This document shows, piece by piece, positions 45,788 to 57,495 of a DNA stretch of 64,000 bases. Every line of letters starts with the position of its first letter. Positions within the stretch are counted from its first letter, which is position 1. The notes beneath the pieces were generated by a model that saw nothing but the letters and a program-made list of their open reading frames with translations, was not told where the DNA came from and did not search any database. Origin of the DNA: Astrocystis sublimbata (lineage: Eukaryota > Ascomycota > Sordariomycetes > Xylariales > Xylariaceae); the NCBI GenBank assembly GCA_022453515.1, contig JAJNNY010000012.1:682001-746000 (forward strand), written 5' to 3'. The position numbers and the translations under genes were made by a program.

Positions 45788-48700
45788 GGAATAAATGACT
45801 CCAGGGAACACATACAATGAGCAGGGATAGTGAGCTCCCAGATTACTTGACCACATGATTTCAGTTATGGCTTTTCAGTCGTGTGGTAAATTCAGGCTGC
45901 TTTATCTCGGCAGGATCCCGCCACAGCAAGGACACAAATGACTTCGAAAACTACCACTCACTAAGTCTCAACTCCGTCGGGAGCATTCCAAAGTACGTGG
46001 AAGACATTTTTAAGTTCGTCGGTTGGGTATTTAAATGTTCAGTCTTCGTCCAGCCTAGTGTGTTTCCACAGGTTTGTTGTAAGCTTGTGGTTTTGTGTAC
46101 TGTTTGCGTGAAAGTGTGAGTGTGCGAGAGCGTAGAAGTGTGATTAGTCTTGGAGACTGCTTGGCTTATATGCCCCCTCAATAGCAAGTGTTCACTACAA
46201 AACAGCAGATGCATTCCAGAGTCAATAATGCAACAGATGTGGCTGAGTAATTAATATACTCAAAATGATTTGGCGGATGCTGGATCATAGTCATTGCAGT
46301 TTGTGTCGTGTGTCGTGTCGTGCCAGATAACTAACACCTTCTGTAAAACCCTTTCAGTTAAGTTGAAGACAATGATACTCTAGTGGGTTGATGTCTATGT
46401 AGGTGACAGCTCTTGCGATGAGTTTGGGAATCATATTATGATGACAAGTTGTCAGGAAGTCTCTTACAAACTGACACTGGTTTTGCTCGCACGACTAATT
46501 TTGTATGCTGGACTCATTTTGCATGCTGGCATGTAGTATGACCAATAGATGCAAGAAATTGTTGACTTCTGATATGTATTAGATCAATATTCTCCTTAAT
46601 CCAATAATAACTAAATAGTATATGACCTGCTATGTGACAGCATCAGTCTGGTTGCAATGGCTCTTATCACTTTCAGTAATTAATAATGGCACAGGGTTCA
46701 CTCACGTTGTTGCTTTTCGCACAAGGATATCGTTCAGTAACTCCGTACATGTTGTTTGGCCAGACTATTTTGCTTGCATCCTTGGCGCTGTTTAGTTGTT
46801 CATGACTTGAGTCCGTACCGGCATATTATTCACTCAGACTTTTCACATAGTCATGAGTATGTATAGATGGGCTGGTATGTCAGCACTGACTCACAGTCTA
46901 TTGCTCCCTTGTTAGCAACCTGCATCGTTGTAGCTGAAGTTGCTGGTGAGGATTGGGGTATTGATTAACACGGCAACAAGAGCAATAAGGTTGTGTCTAG
47001 TGAAGTGCTTGTGACCTATACCGACTATTTATGTATTTGAAGGAACTCTAGTGTTTAAAAGTTGTGAGATGCTGGGGGTTCAACAAAGGGTTATGAATAA
47101 AGTATACCAAGAACACATACTTCGAGGTTGAGCATATCTGTCCACTGGCGCATCTGTTCTCTCAACGTTGGATTGAGCGACACCTATTTCTCGGCATTCA
47201 TAGCACTATGAGACAATGGCTTATACCAATGGGAGTCAAATTGTCTGTAACTGTAGATTCTTAGGGAGTAGATTCTGCCACGAAAAGGCAGCATCAAGCG
47301 CGACTTAGTACATACATAGATACTGTCTGGTGAATAGTCGTAGCCTATTGAGCTGGGCCATTATACCTGCTTCGACTATTACACTATAAAGCCTTCATTC
47401 ACTGCAAGTGGCATGGCCACATGCTTATAAACTAGCCACATATTCACTGACCTAGCTCAAGTCGTGAAATAAAATCTACACATAGAGCAAAATGTAGCCT
47501 TTGTAGATGGACAATGTAGGTCTGTCGCAACCTCAGTCCGCTACCCGCATGACCAGAAGGTGAGAGCTAATTACTGAGGGCAATGCAACGTTGCAACACT
47601 AATCCAAATAGGACAATGCAAAAACAAGATAAGGGACGGAAGGACACTTTCAAAAGACCATTGGCTTAGATGCGCTTTCTGTCACTGGTCTACAATACTA
47701 GAGGTAGGCATGGCAAGGCCATGGCCGGAATGTAGATGGTTAAGATGATAGGCTGCCAGTGACAAGTTAAGCAACGACAGTTTTCTAGGTAGTTGCACCC
47801 TCCTTGACAGACACCAAAAGTGGCAATGATGTCGCATACGGCCTTGATGTCAGGTGACAGATGGCATGGCATCTTACACTGGCCTGGTCAATAGACACCA
47901 TACATCTCACTATCCGCAGATTCCCCGAAGGTAGCTTTGAACATTATTTTCAAGCTGCTATAGATTGACTACTAATGTATGCCCCCAACGAAGATGCAAT
48001 TCAACCAGTTTGTAGCATCATGGGCTACTCGTAAGACCAAATGACGGTAAGTCATATACTTACAGACTCTGTTGCCATCATCAACCCGATGACCATGTCA
48101 GTCTAGTAATGAGGTGACCGGCACGAACAAAAGTCCAAGCTGCTAAGTGAAAGTCATACACAGCCTTCCCTCAATCCTAATCCGAATTAATAAGTATAAG
48201 GTTTGCGTAATATGAAAGTTGAAGAGGAAGCCCCTTGACTTCTCGAGTTGGAGAGAAGCTAGGCTCCAATCAGATTGGACATATAGACCAACAAGTTTCA
48301 TCGTTACAACAAACGCCAACTCGACGATAGTCAATGAACACATTTATTCATTGTATTCTGACAATGAGTCTCAACAATCCAATGTGAACTGCTGTCCCTA
48401 ACATGCCAGGGCCCTGGTAGCTACTGCTTCATAATTGAGGCACGCCTCACAACATGCAAGTATAGTATACCTAGTTTGCTCTCCCTCGCGCATTCGCGAA
48501 AGAACATGATCTGATTTCATCGATGAGGGGAATATCTTGTTCCTCGGCTTCTTCCGCCCTTGGTCCTTTCTCCCGCGGGCTTACTATATATCTTGGTACT
48601 TATTCGGGCAAGCTACACCATTTTGCTCACGAGAAAACGTCACCGGCGCTCCACCAGGGAACCCTTCTAAGTTCTACGCCTATTTCTATTGTTTGCGGAG

Positions 48701-49920
48701 CTGCCTACATACCGGGCCTAGTATTATATTCAAGGAGGAGAGACATTTTAGCGTTTTGTTCTATGTACTGTGTTCTGACATGATAGTGTACCTAACCAAC
48801 CCCACCGGTTCAGAAACCGAGACCATCATTCCCAATTACCTTTTCTAGATCGACATTGCCTTAGTTGGGGCAGATGAAGAGGTGCAGACTTTTTCGACGA
48901 AGCCTAATGAATAAGTACAAATGCAAATTTTACCTACTAGTATGATGGGAATCGGTGACTCTATTTGTCTTGAACCCCTCGTTCCTTGCAGGGATCGATC
49001 ATGATCGACAGAATCAGTACAACCTAGCTACCGAGAATGCGGTTCTGGTTGGAGTTGAGATCGGATCGTTCAGCCTAGTTCAACCAAGGTGTGCCTTAGG
49101 GTATTGATCGACATGAGGTACCGTTAGCACCGGCTCTATGTACATGTGCTAGCTAGCGGATCTACGATCACAAATTCGGCGTTGCTGAGTTGTGGTTCAT
49201 CGGACCCATAGAGCGATTAAGATTCGGGTCCACCGAATGCGCGGAGGCTATGCCACGATAAGTTACGCGGCGCCTCAAGCGTTCACGCCAAAAGTGGGAT
49301 AGTACCAATGCCGACAACTTTGCATACTGTTTGCTAGTAGTGCCCAGACTAGTCGTAGCTACTGCAAAGCTGGCACGTCATAATTATCATTAAGGTTTCT
49401 TAGAAGTTGTATTTGTATTCATTGTCACACTAAGTTCGTTTGTAATGGAGGACTGGGTGATACGTTGCAGATAGGGGCATATTGTGATTCCAGGCTGCTG
49501 TCACTCAGTAGTAATTATTCTTATGGTGTGCCCTTTGGTCAGCACCACATTGAACGAAAGGTCTTGCTAACCCCCCGGGTTTTTTTCTTTCTGTTTTTGT
49601 ATATCGAGATATTAATCTATGATCTTCGAAGGCATCACGTATAATCAGAATATATAATTCAGATTGTCAATCATAAGAAGGATTGCACAATACAACTGGT
49701 CAACTCACGTTTTTAAGACTATGTTGCATAGCAACATTTACAAATCTATGGAAGCCTGAAAATATAGTTGATATCATGATTTTGATGATTAATGACATTG
49801 AGAATTCTATAGACCACAACGCCCAATAATGATTATATAAGTATCATACATTAATCTGTTTCGATTATTGCGAAACTAATCCCCTTAATTTTCCACTTTT
49901 ATTTTCCCGAACAAATGAGC
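45788..49920. other. Gene-poor stretch, no gene supported
   Basis: About 4.1 kb contain no frame longer than about 100 codons with coding character. Composition is lower in GC than the rest of the window, most clearly at 46200-46700 and 49560-49910. Terminal repeats or transposase motifs could not be recognised by eye, so a decayed element is possible but undemonstrated. Confidence 0.55.
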
Positions 49921-50690
49921 TTAGGCGAGGCCAGGGCCAGCCAGAGCAGCGACAAGGGCAACGATGGGGGTCAAGAGAGGGGCAAGGAGGCCGCTACCGA
50001 GACCAGCCAACAGAGGGCTGAGGGCAGCAACGAGACCAGGTAGAAGACCGGCAAGGAGGCCAATGAGCACGACGAGCAGGTTTGCGACGATGCCAAAGAC
50101 GGACTTGAGGAGAAGGGTGAGCTGGGGAGTGATGCCGAGAATAGTGACAATAGCCTTGACGGTGCTCAAAACCTCAGTCAACAGCACAACGACGAGGTTG
50201 AGGACCTTGTCGACATCACCCTTGGCAACAGTCAAACCAGCAGCTCCGGTGAGGTCGGAGACAATCTCGGAGAGCTTGAACTTCATGTTGGTGGCTTGCT
50301 TGGAAACGGCAGTCTGGGCCTCCTTCTTGGAGATCTTGCCATTCTGGAAGCTGGCAATGGTCGCGTCTGTACGATAATCAAATTAGTCCACAATTTCATT
50401 GTTTTATATCTTCATATGATGCGTGTAGCAACGAAAGGGAACTCACTCATGGCACCAGTGTTGGTTTGGACACCGCTGAAGAGACCCTCAAGAGCCTCGA
50501 TCAGGCCAGCTGAGTCAGTTACGCTGCTGGTCTTCTTGGAGCCTGAGCTGATGCTGTCGGTGATTTGCTTGACACCCAGGTCGTTGGAAACAACATCGTC
50601 AACAGTGTGGAGGGCACCAGCGACACCACCGGCAGGGGCGGCAAATGCCGTAGCGGCGAACGCGGCGATAGCGAAGAAGCAGGCCTTCAT
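49921..50690 (-). CDS. Small secreted protein with hydrophobic C-terminal half
   Basis: Exons 50447-50690 and 49921-50366 join in phase to 229 residues (GTGAGT donor, GTACAG acceptor). A typical signal peptide MKACFFAIAAFAATAFA (1-17) is followed by a polar Ser/Asp/Lys region. After the intron come NATIASFQNGKISKKEAQ and an amphipathic stretch. The last about 110 residues are Leu/Val/Gly/Ala-rich (LVVVLLTEVLSTVKAIV, LLVVLIGLLAGLLPGLVAAL), ending AGPGLA with no basic tail. There are no cysteines after the signal peptide, so it is not a hydrophobin or a Cys-rich effector. It may be a secreted surface-active or self-assembling protein (inference). A TATA box lies 138 nt upstream; it is isolated by gene-poor DNA on both sides. 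Confidence 0.82.
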
Positions 50691-50827
50691 TTTCGATGAT
50701 TTTCGATGTGAAGATAAATAAAAAGTACTTTGAGATGGTAAGAGGAATGAAGAACTTGTTGAGTTGATGGTGCTTGAAGGATGAGGATGACTGAAATCTA
50801 ACTCGAGACACGGTCGAGGTCAAGTCA

Positions 50828-50834
50828 TTATATA
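50828..50834 (-). promoter_or_regulatory. TATA box for the secreted-protein gene
   Basis: TATATAA on the minus strand lies 138 nt before the ATG at 50690. Confidence 0.5.
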
Positions 50835-53562
50835 CATTTTCACTGTTGTCAGAACTACGGAGCACTCCGTTCGTCACTGACGAAGGCCATAACTTGAAGC
50901 CTGCCATGCCTGCATACGTCCCAAAGAGGGTTTGCTCTAATTCTCGTCTTGACAGCGATCGTCATTTCAGGGACCGCTAAGAGATGAGCTAGCTGCTTGA
51001 ATACTTGACCGTTCCTATGCTTAAACCAAAAGTAGTTTACTAGCACTTGCTGGAACCCATCCACTTCAGCTGAGCTGCATACGAAGTCCACGTACGCATA
51101 GTTAGGGGCTCTTTTTTTCTTTCTACACTCAGCAGAACTCGTGCAAGAAACAACGAAATTGATGTCATTGTTCCGCTTACTCGGAGAGGTCATATTCCGA
51201 GACTGTTATTTACTAAGGTAGTCTTGGCCGATTATGAAGCTAAACACACCAAGTTGCTCTAAGTCAATCCACTTGTGATCTTAGCGTTCCTCTCCTGACA
51301 TCCTCACCTCGGCATTCCACTTCACCGCTGTGGATAGGGAGCATGAGTAAGTGCCTGCAGAAACAGAACCAAAGTGGTATGAGAATATCACTTCGTAGCC
51401 GTCTCGTAAACTCTTATATGTACTGTATAGAGAGCGCCACTTGCACCCAATCAAGACTTGATATCTGGGTCTATTATGCAAATAAGGATAAACGGATGTT
51501 TATTCTAAGACCGAGGAAACACCTCTCGGTTTTCATGGTCACTGGTCATCGATGCATGTTCAAAGAGAACCGCTGACGGAGTCTTCGTCGACTGTCACTC
51601 GGTCCAGCTCTCCATTTCAAAAGCTTCATGCCCCCAATACCAACCAGCAATCTGATTGGAGTTTGCATTGGCCTTGGTAACTAATTTAAGTCGTTTCGGC
51701 GCGCAACTTAGACTTCATAGCCAATATCATGAGCCTTGATGGATTTGCCACTGTCTGGATCAAGCTTTGCTACGTAGGCCTGTCATTCGGCCGCTCAAGT
51801 CCTCTTGTTTAGTCGATATCACGATTTTCACCTTACCCTACACGTACGACCTAAGTTAGGATGATCCTTATAATTGCCCTCGGGCATACGAAATTGACCG
51901 GTATACCATATGGTCGCTTGTCGTATCTGTTGGTAGACAAAAGAGAAAAAAATATTGTAAGGTTACTGAAAGTACGGAGCGAGCCAAAGTATCATGGAAT
52001 ATATTATATCGCAGTTCCTTTATCATGCGTTTGACACACAGCTCTGGGAAATAAAATTTTGGCCCTTAGAACTTTAGAGAAACGGCACCCTAGGTAGAAT
52101 ATAAATCAATCAATTCCTACCTAACATGAGGATATTATGTTTAACTTGCAAGTTCCCGTGTTTCAATACCAATACTATCATATACTATGATTCTCACTTG
52201 CCCCTCAAGCCCTCTTGTCACATGCTTCTGCACTAGTCACGTAGTTAAGCACCATAGTAGGGGTAAGGTGTCAATTCTATTGATTCCCAGGCTCACACAA
52301 GACCTTAGGAGTCGCCCAGTCTTTATGTAGACGATTCTACCGTACAGTAGACCCCATGCCAGAGTAGCCCCTGGATCGCCGTGAGGCTCCTGCGACCTCG
52401 GCACCTGATACTTCAAAGGATCTTGTATTAATACGATTGGTGATGCCAGTCAGTAGTACATCGACCTGCTTGGATGCCTAGTAGGTCGGCTGTTTGGTAA
52501 TCCTTGTTCCGAATGACCTCAGCGCGGAGAAAGAATTAAAAGTTAGAGACCATAACTGGCTCAAGCCACTACATCAAAGACATAATATTTGTAACCAGGT
52601 ACCTGCTGCGAGAGAGCGCAAGAGAGTATGTGTGCCCCCCGACGAAGACTGCGAGCGCCCTTGGTGAAGTTCATTCTGCCGACAAAAACGGGGGAAACAT
52701 CCCAGTAGTAATGTCTGATGTGTGTTTGTCATACTAGTAGAAGCTCCGTAAAGCTGTTCCTCTGTGCAGAGACCGAGGCCAAACTAGGTATTAAGTAGCG
52801 ATTATGAATCCGCCAAAAGAAAATTGTTTGAAGGTCGTTGTTTCAGCACATCGAAATCGAGTTTTCTGCTTACCCGTCTAAGTAAATATCCCAGAAATAT
52901 CGCTGTGTACTTCCCATCCTCGGGCCCGGCCGCGTTGGTATCTGAAGTTCAAATTAGTCATGTAGTATAGCTGGGCGTAACATTATTCAGTAGAAATCGC
53001 CTTGATGGATCAGCAACACAATTTGCAGCCAAAGAGGAGAGACTCGAGAGTCGAAATTTATTAGATCTAAATTCAACGACCATGCCATCGAACAGTACCT
53101 TCACAAATATCTAGTTTGGCAATACTAGTCAGAATCATGAGAAGAGATTGTGTAAAGCGGGTGGGAAATATCAAGACGACAGTCAAATAATCCCAGGGGG
53201 CCAGGTATGGACCCTCATGCGTTTTGAGGTGGCTCGGTTCAAGGTTCCAAGGTTGTACCTGGAGAGCTGCTGATGTTAGATGCTAAGTACTTATGTACCT
53301 AGGCGTGCTAGGGTAAGGTAAGCTAGAATATGCATCTAACCAGCACAATGGATCTAACCACCTGGGCACCCCGAGCCATCTAGGTCCACGGGTAGGTACT
53401 TACCTTGAAGAGCAACCTTGGCTACATGTACTTGGTAGGTACGACGAACCTTAAGGCTGGTTTTCGATCAAGCTGAGCACACCTGTTCTGTTTATCTTGT
53501 TCGACACTTCACATCGGTGAAAAGCTTGCGGCGGTTCGGGGAATTGAAAACGCAGTTGCAAC
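50835..53562. other. Gene-poor stretch between the secreted-protein gene and DPH1
   Basis: No supported gene lies in 2.7 kb. Composition is average to AT-rich. The last 300 nt carry TAGGTA-type words and the DPH1 promoter. Confidence 0.55.
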
Positions 53563-55020
53563 ATGGAGGAAGACCGTGCGCAAACAGATCTAGGCATCGC
53601 CGCAGACATCGAAGAGGCACATGCCCCGCCCCCGCCTGAGTCCGCTGTGAAGCAGCCCAGGAAGAGATTTGTAGGACGGCGGACGGCAACGAAGACTGCA
53701 GGAGCCCAGCAAGCAGATGGGAATGGCGGCGCCGTTCAAGGTGAGCACTCACATGACACCATTTCATCTTCTCACTTTTTTTGACTTTTTCTTTTTCTCT
53801 ATCTTATTTTCTAAAAACCGGTATATGTGCCGTGTTCGTGTTGTTGCGTGGCTACTAACAAGACGCCAGTTTCCCAAGCACGGCGTCCGCCACGACTCTT
53901 AAACCAGGTTCCTCCTGAGATACTGGATGATCCCGAATTGAAGGAGGCGTTGCTGTTGCTCCCGGCAAACTACTCATTCGAAATTCCAAAGACGATTCAC
54001 AGAATACGTTCGTCGGCAGCAAAGAGAGTTGCCCTGCAGATGCCCGAGGGTCTCCTCTTGTTTGCCACCACTATCTCGGACATTCTCACCCAGTTCTGCC
54101 CGGGTATTGAAACCCTGATCATGGGAGATGTCACCTACGGAGCCTGTTGCATTGATGACTATACCGCACGAGCCCTTGGTTGCGATCTCCTCGTCCACTA
54201 TGCGCACAGCTGCCTGATACCCGTCGATGTCACCAAGATCAAGGTGCTCTATGTGTTCGTCGACATCAGCATCGATACGGCACATCTCCTGGCCACCATG
54301 GAACGCAACTTTGCGCCGCCGAAGACCATAGCCATCGTGGGCACGATCCAATTTAACGCAACCATCCACGGCGCTCGCTCTGCTCTGGAGAAGGCTGGCT
54401 TTAAGATATTGATACCACAAATTGCGCCGCTTTCCAAGGGTGAAATCCTGGGATGCACCTCGCCACGTTTACCCGACACAGAAAACGTTGATCTCATCCT
54501 CTATTTGGGCGATGGCCGATTCCATCTCGAAAGCATCATGATACACAACCCAAAGATACCGGCATATAGATACGACCCATACTCCAGAAAGTTGACTCGC
54601 GAAGAATACGGTCACCAGGAGATGCAGACCTTGCGAAAAGACGCCATCGCGACAGCAAAAGGCGCCAAGAAGTGGGGGTTGATTCTCGGATCACTTGGTC
54701 GCCAAGGCAATCCGCACACCATGACGCTAATCGAGAATAAGTTGAAGTCGATGGGCATTCCATGGGTAAATCTTCTGTTGAGTGAAATATTCCCTGGGAA
54801 GCTCTCTATGATGAGCGATGTGGAATGCTGGATACAGGTGGCCTGTCCGAGACTGAGCATCGACTGGGGCTACGCGTTTCCACGGCCGTTGCTGACACCG
54901 TATGAAGCCCTCGTGGCTCTAAATGAGAGGCAGGACTGGTCAAAGACTGGTGTATATCCCATGGATTATTACGCACGAGAGGGACTCGGAAGAACTAAAG
55001 ATACCAGCATTCCTATATAA
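53563..55020 (+). CDS. DPH1: Diphthamide biosynthesis protein 1 (radical-type Fe-S enzyme subunit)
   Basis: Dph1 works with Dph2 in the cytosol to transfer the 3-amino-3-carboxypropyl group of S-adenosylmethionine to a histidine of translation elongation factor 2, the first step to diphthamide. Exons 53563-53740 and 53870-55020 join in phase to 442 residues; the intron has a GCTAAC branch point. The three cluster-binding cysteine regions are visible: [13 protein letters not shown] (C152/C153), HYAHSCLIP (C174) and [18 protein letters not shown] (C379/C385). The first about 60 residues are a polar extension, as in fungal Dph1. The length is normal for the family. Confidence 0.96.
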
Positions 55021-56111
55021 AGACACTTAGGTCAGAATATTGCGTACAACAGCGCAGATATCAGAGCCTAGAGACATATGCAAAAGGAATTGCACCCGAC
55101 TCAAGAGATGCATACAGCTTGCATTCATTGTGATGTTCAACAGTAGTATGTGGGTTCTAAATCGATTGCGTTAAGCTTTACGACTTAATCTAACTCATTG
55201 AAAATAGTTCCCAATTATGATACCGAATTAGATGCTCTTGGAAATATATCTCAAGACGTTGATAACAAGTGAGAAAGTTGCACCCCTGGCTTGCCTGATA
55301 CCAGCCCTCCAGTGCCAAAGCCCATCTAACATGTTCGTCAGTTTTTGTGAGAAAAGAGTCGAGTAACACATATGAAGTTGTGTTGCTTGCCTGTTCATGA
55401 ACAACGTATACTCTGTCATACCAGGCGACCCGTATACTGTTTTGTTGAGTCGTTTGTCCAGAATCTCGGCAGGTCCGGGTGGCATAAGTGACGACGCTGA
55501 AAAGGTCAGGCGTTTTCCGATGGGACATACGTCCATATTACCTAGGACAGCATTCTTTTCCGACCGCAAAGGGACCGAGCAAATGACGTTGATCGCTCGA
55601 AAGTACGACGGAAAAAGTACACTGACAAGGTATGACATCCATCTTCTCGGTCGGATCAGACCCAGGCGAAGCGGGAGATGGTGTTGCGGTTGCCTGAAGC
55701 TCGGATTAACCGATTATTAGCTCGGACATTTGAACCAAGCGGCTTTTGATATATAGCAGTAAGATTAAGTGACTCATAATTGTGTTTATGGTTCTTACCG
55801 ACAATACACTTCCAGTATCCTGGACTCGGTGGTCGGATTTGGCCTCGGCCTCGGAGATAAATGTCGGCAATACCCCTGTGCCACAGGGTCCGAGACATCG
55901 AGCAACGGCGAATAAGAAGGCAACGTCAAAGCCCAATTCGTTCAACATTTCAGTTGCATGAACTGTGAGAACGATTTAGAACAGAAGCGTTGAAGCTAAT
56001 GCAGCACTTTTCCCTCGGCGCTTGTCACGAATCGATCAACCGCTTTCACGCCAACGGATGACTGCAGGCGAGGCAAGTGAGGTAACAACGAGTTCACGGT
56101 CCCACAATGCC
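55021..56111. other. Intergenic or unresolved; possible small gene on the minus strand
   Basis: Overlapping frames occur on both strands at 55190-55950. A minus-strand exon-like piece (MLNELGFDVAFLFAVARCL, 55798-55948) ends at a GTAAGA donor, but I could not build a coherent multi-exon model. Confidence 0.4.
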
Positions 56112-56119
56112 TATAAAAG
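56112..56119 (+). promoter_or_regulatory. TATA box for the O-methyltransferase gene
   Basis: TATAAAAG lies 122 nt before the ATG at 56234. Confidence 0.5.
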
Positions 56120-56233
56120 AGATGACTGTCCACGAGCTCCGTCTGCTTCTCGGAATCGAGCATACAGAAGATTGCCAAACTTCTTCGTCGTTGTTCTCTC
56201 CCGATCCGAATTATCAGTGCCCGCATATTCAAC

Positions 56234-57213
56234 ATGTCAACACAGGGTCTAGCGTTCACGGGAACTTTCCATGTGCAGAACGAAGTATGTCTATTCAACC
56301 CCCCCCCCCAGGATTATGTATCCGGCTCGGTAGTCACCACGAACACATGAAAGAAGGAGCAATTGCTAATATCAACGACAGATATGGACGGGCGTCGATG
56401 CATATACCCAAGGACATGTACACCCGCCCACAGCAAGCAACCACAAGGTCCTCCTGGATGCCCTGCGAAACTCGCGCGATAAGGGGCTGCCAGACATCGC
56501 GACTGCACCCAACATGGCTAAGATGTACGCCCTACAATGCAAGGCGAGCAACGTGAAGCACGCGCTCGAGTTCGGCACGCTGGGCGCGTACACCTCTATC
56601 TGGCTGGCGACGGTGAACCCTGGCTTGCAGGTAACCTCACTCGAGATTGATGAGCATCGTATGCAACTTCTCTTTCCTTTTAGTTGTCTTTTTTCCAAGC
56701 ACGTCATTTCAATCATCAAGACTATCCCCCAAAAAAGTCTGCAGGCTTCTTACTCACCTCATGGGGGTCACCATATTATTCTTTTATAGCAGTTACTGAC
56801 ATCAGCCCCTTATAGACTCAGCAGTCGCCCAGGAGAACTTAGAGAACGCCGGCGTCGCCGACCGCGTCACGATCCGTCTCGGCGCCGCGCTAGATGCGCT
56901 GCCGCAGCTGGCAAGCGAGATTGAGGCGGGGCGCAAGCCGAAGCTGGGCTTCGTGTACATTGATGCCGATAAGGAGAATAACTGGAACTACATGGATCGC
57001 GTCGTCGCTCTCTGCGAGCCGGGCGCTGTCATCTACGTCGACAATATTGTGCGCGGGGGCACCCTCATCGACCCCGAGAATCAGCAGCCTGTGACACAGG
57101 GTGCTCGTCGAGTCGTGGAGAACGCGGGCAAGGATGACCGCGTCGATAGTGTGGTTATGCAGTTCGTGGGAGAGAAGGGATACGATGGAATGTTGATGGC
57201 TGTTGTTCGTTAA
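56234..57213 (+). CDS. Family-3 (CCoAOMT-like) S-adenosylmethionine O-methyltransferase
   Basis: Family-3 enzymes methylate catechol-type hydroxyls with a divalent metal. Exons 56234-56284, 56382-56658 and 56816-57213 join in phase to 241 residues. The first exon gives MSTQGLAFTGTFHVQNE, joined to IWTGVDAYTQGHVHPPT. The SAM motif is ALEFGTLGAYTSIWLA (about 78-93), followed by the acidic ribose-binding LEIDEH. The metal residues are in VYIDADKENNW (D160) and YVDNIVRGG (D185/N186). The close is GYDGMLMAVVR, typical of the bacterial-like short form. Intron 1 carries a C11 run just after the donor. Natural substrate is unknown. There are no polyketide or peptide synthase neighbours, so a role in a metabolite cluster is not supported. 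Confidence 0.92.
56299..56309. repeat. C11 homopolymer inside the O-methyltransferase intron 1
   Basis: The C run starts 14 nt after the 5' splice site at 56285. Confidence 0.85.
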
Positions 57214-57495
57214 GAAGCTGTATTTTTAGTGACATCTATTTGACTACCCGGTTTTTTATAACATTGATGATACAACTCAGGGGCTAGGATTTAAGATAGG
57301 AAATTATCTACTACCCATAAACTCGTTACCAAATATCCGATTTCCAATACTTTTGAGATCAACGTACAAGGCTAGGTGATAGAAAATTGTTCTCTGTAAC
57401 ATTTAGTCTTTATCAGCTATATCTAGGTAACAATCTATCTACTTACCTAGGTAAGTATTGTCTGAAATATATGCCTAGGTACATTCTATCCTCAA

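Noticed and set aside
48537..48848. 103-codon frame in the gene-poor stretch
   Set aside because: It lacks an ATG near its beginning, has an unusual aromatic-rich composition and overlaps a second frame.
55190..55950. Overlapping frames on both strands downstream of DPH1
   Set aside because: One exon-like piece with a plausible donor exists, but no set of splice sites gave a coherent protein.
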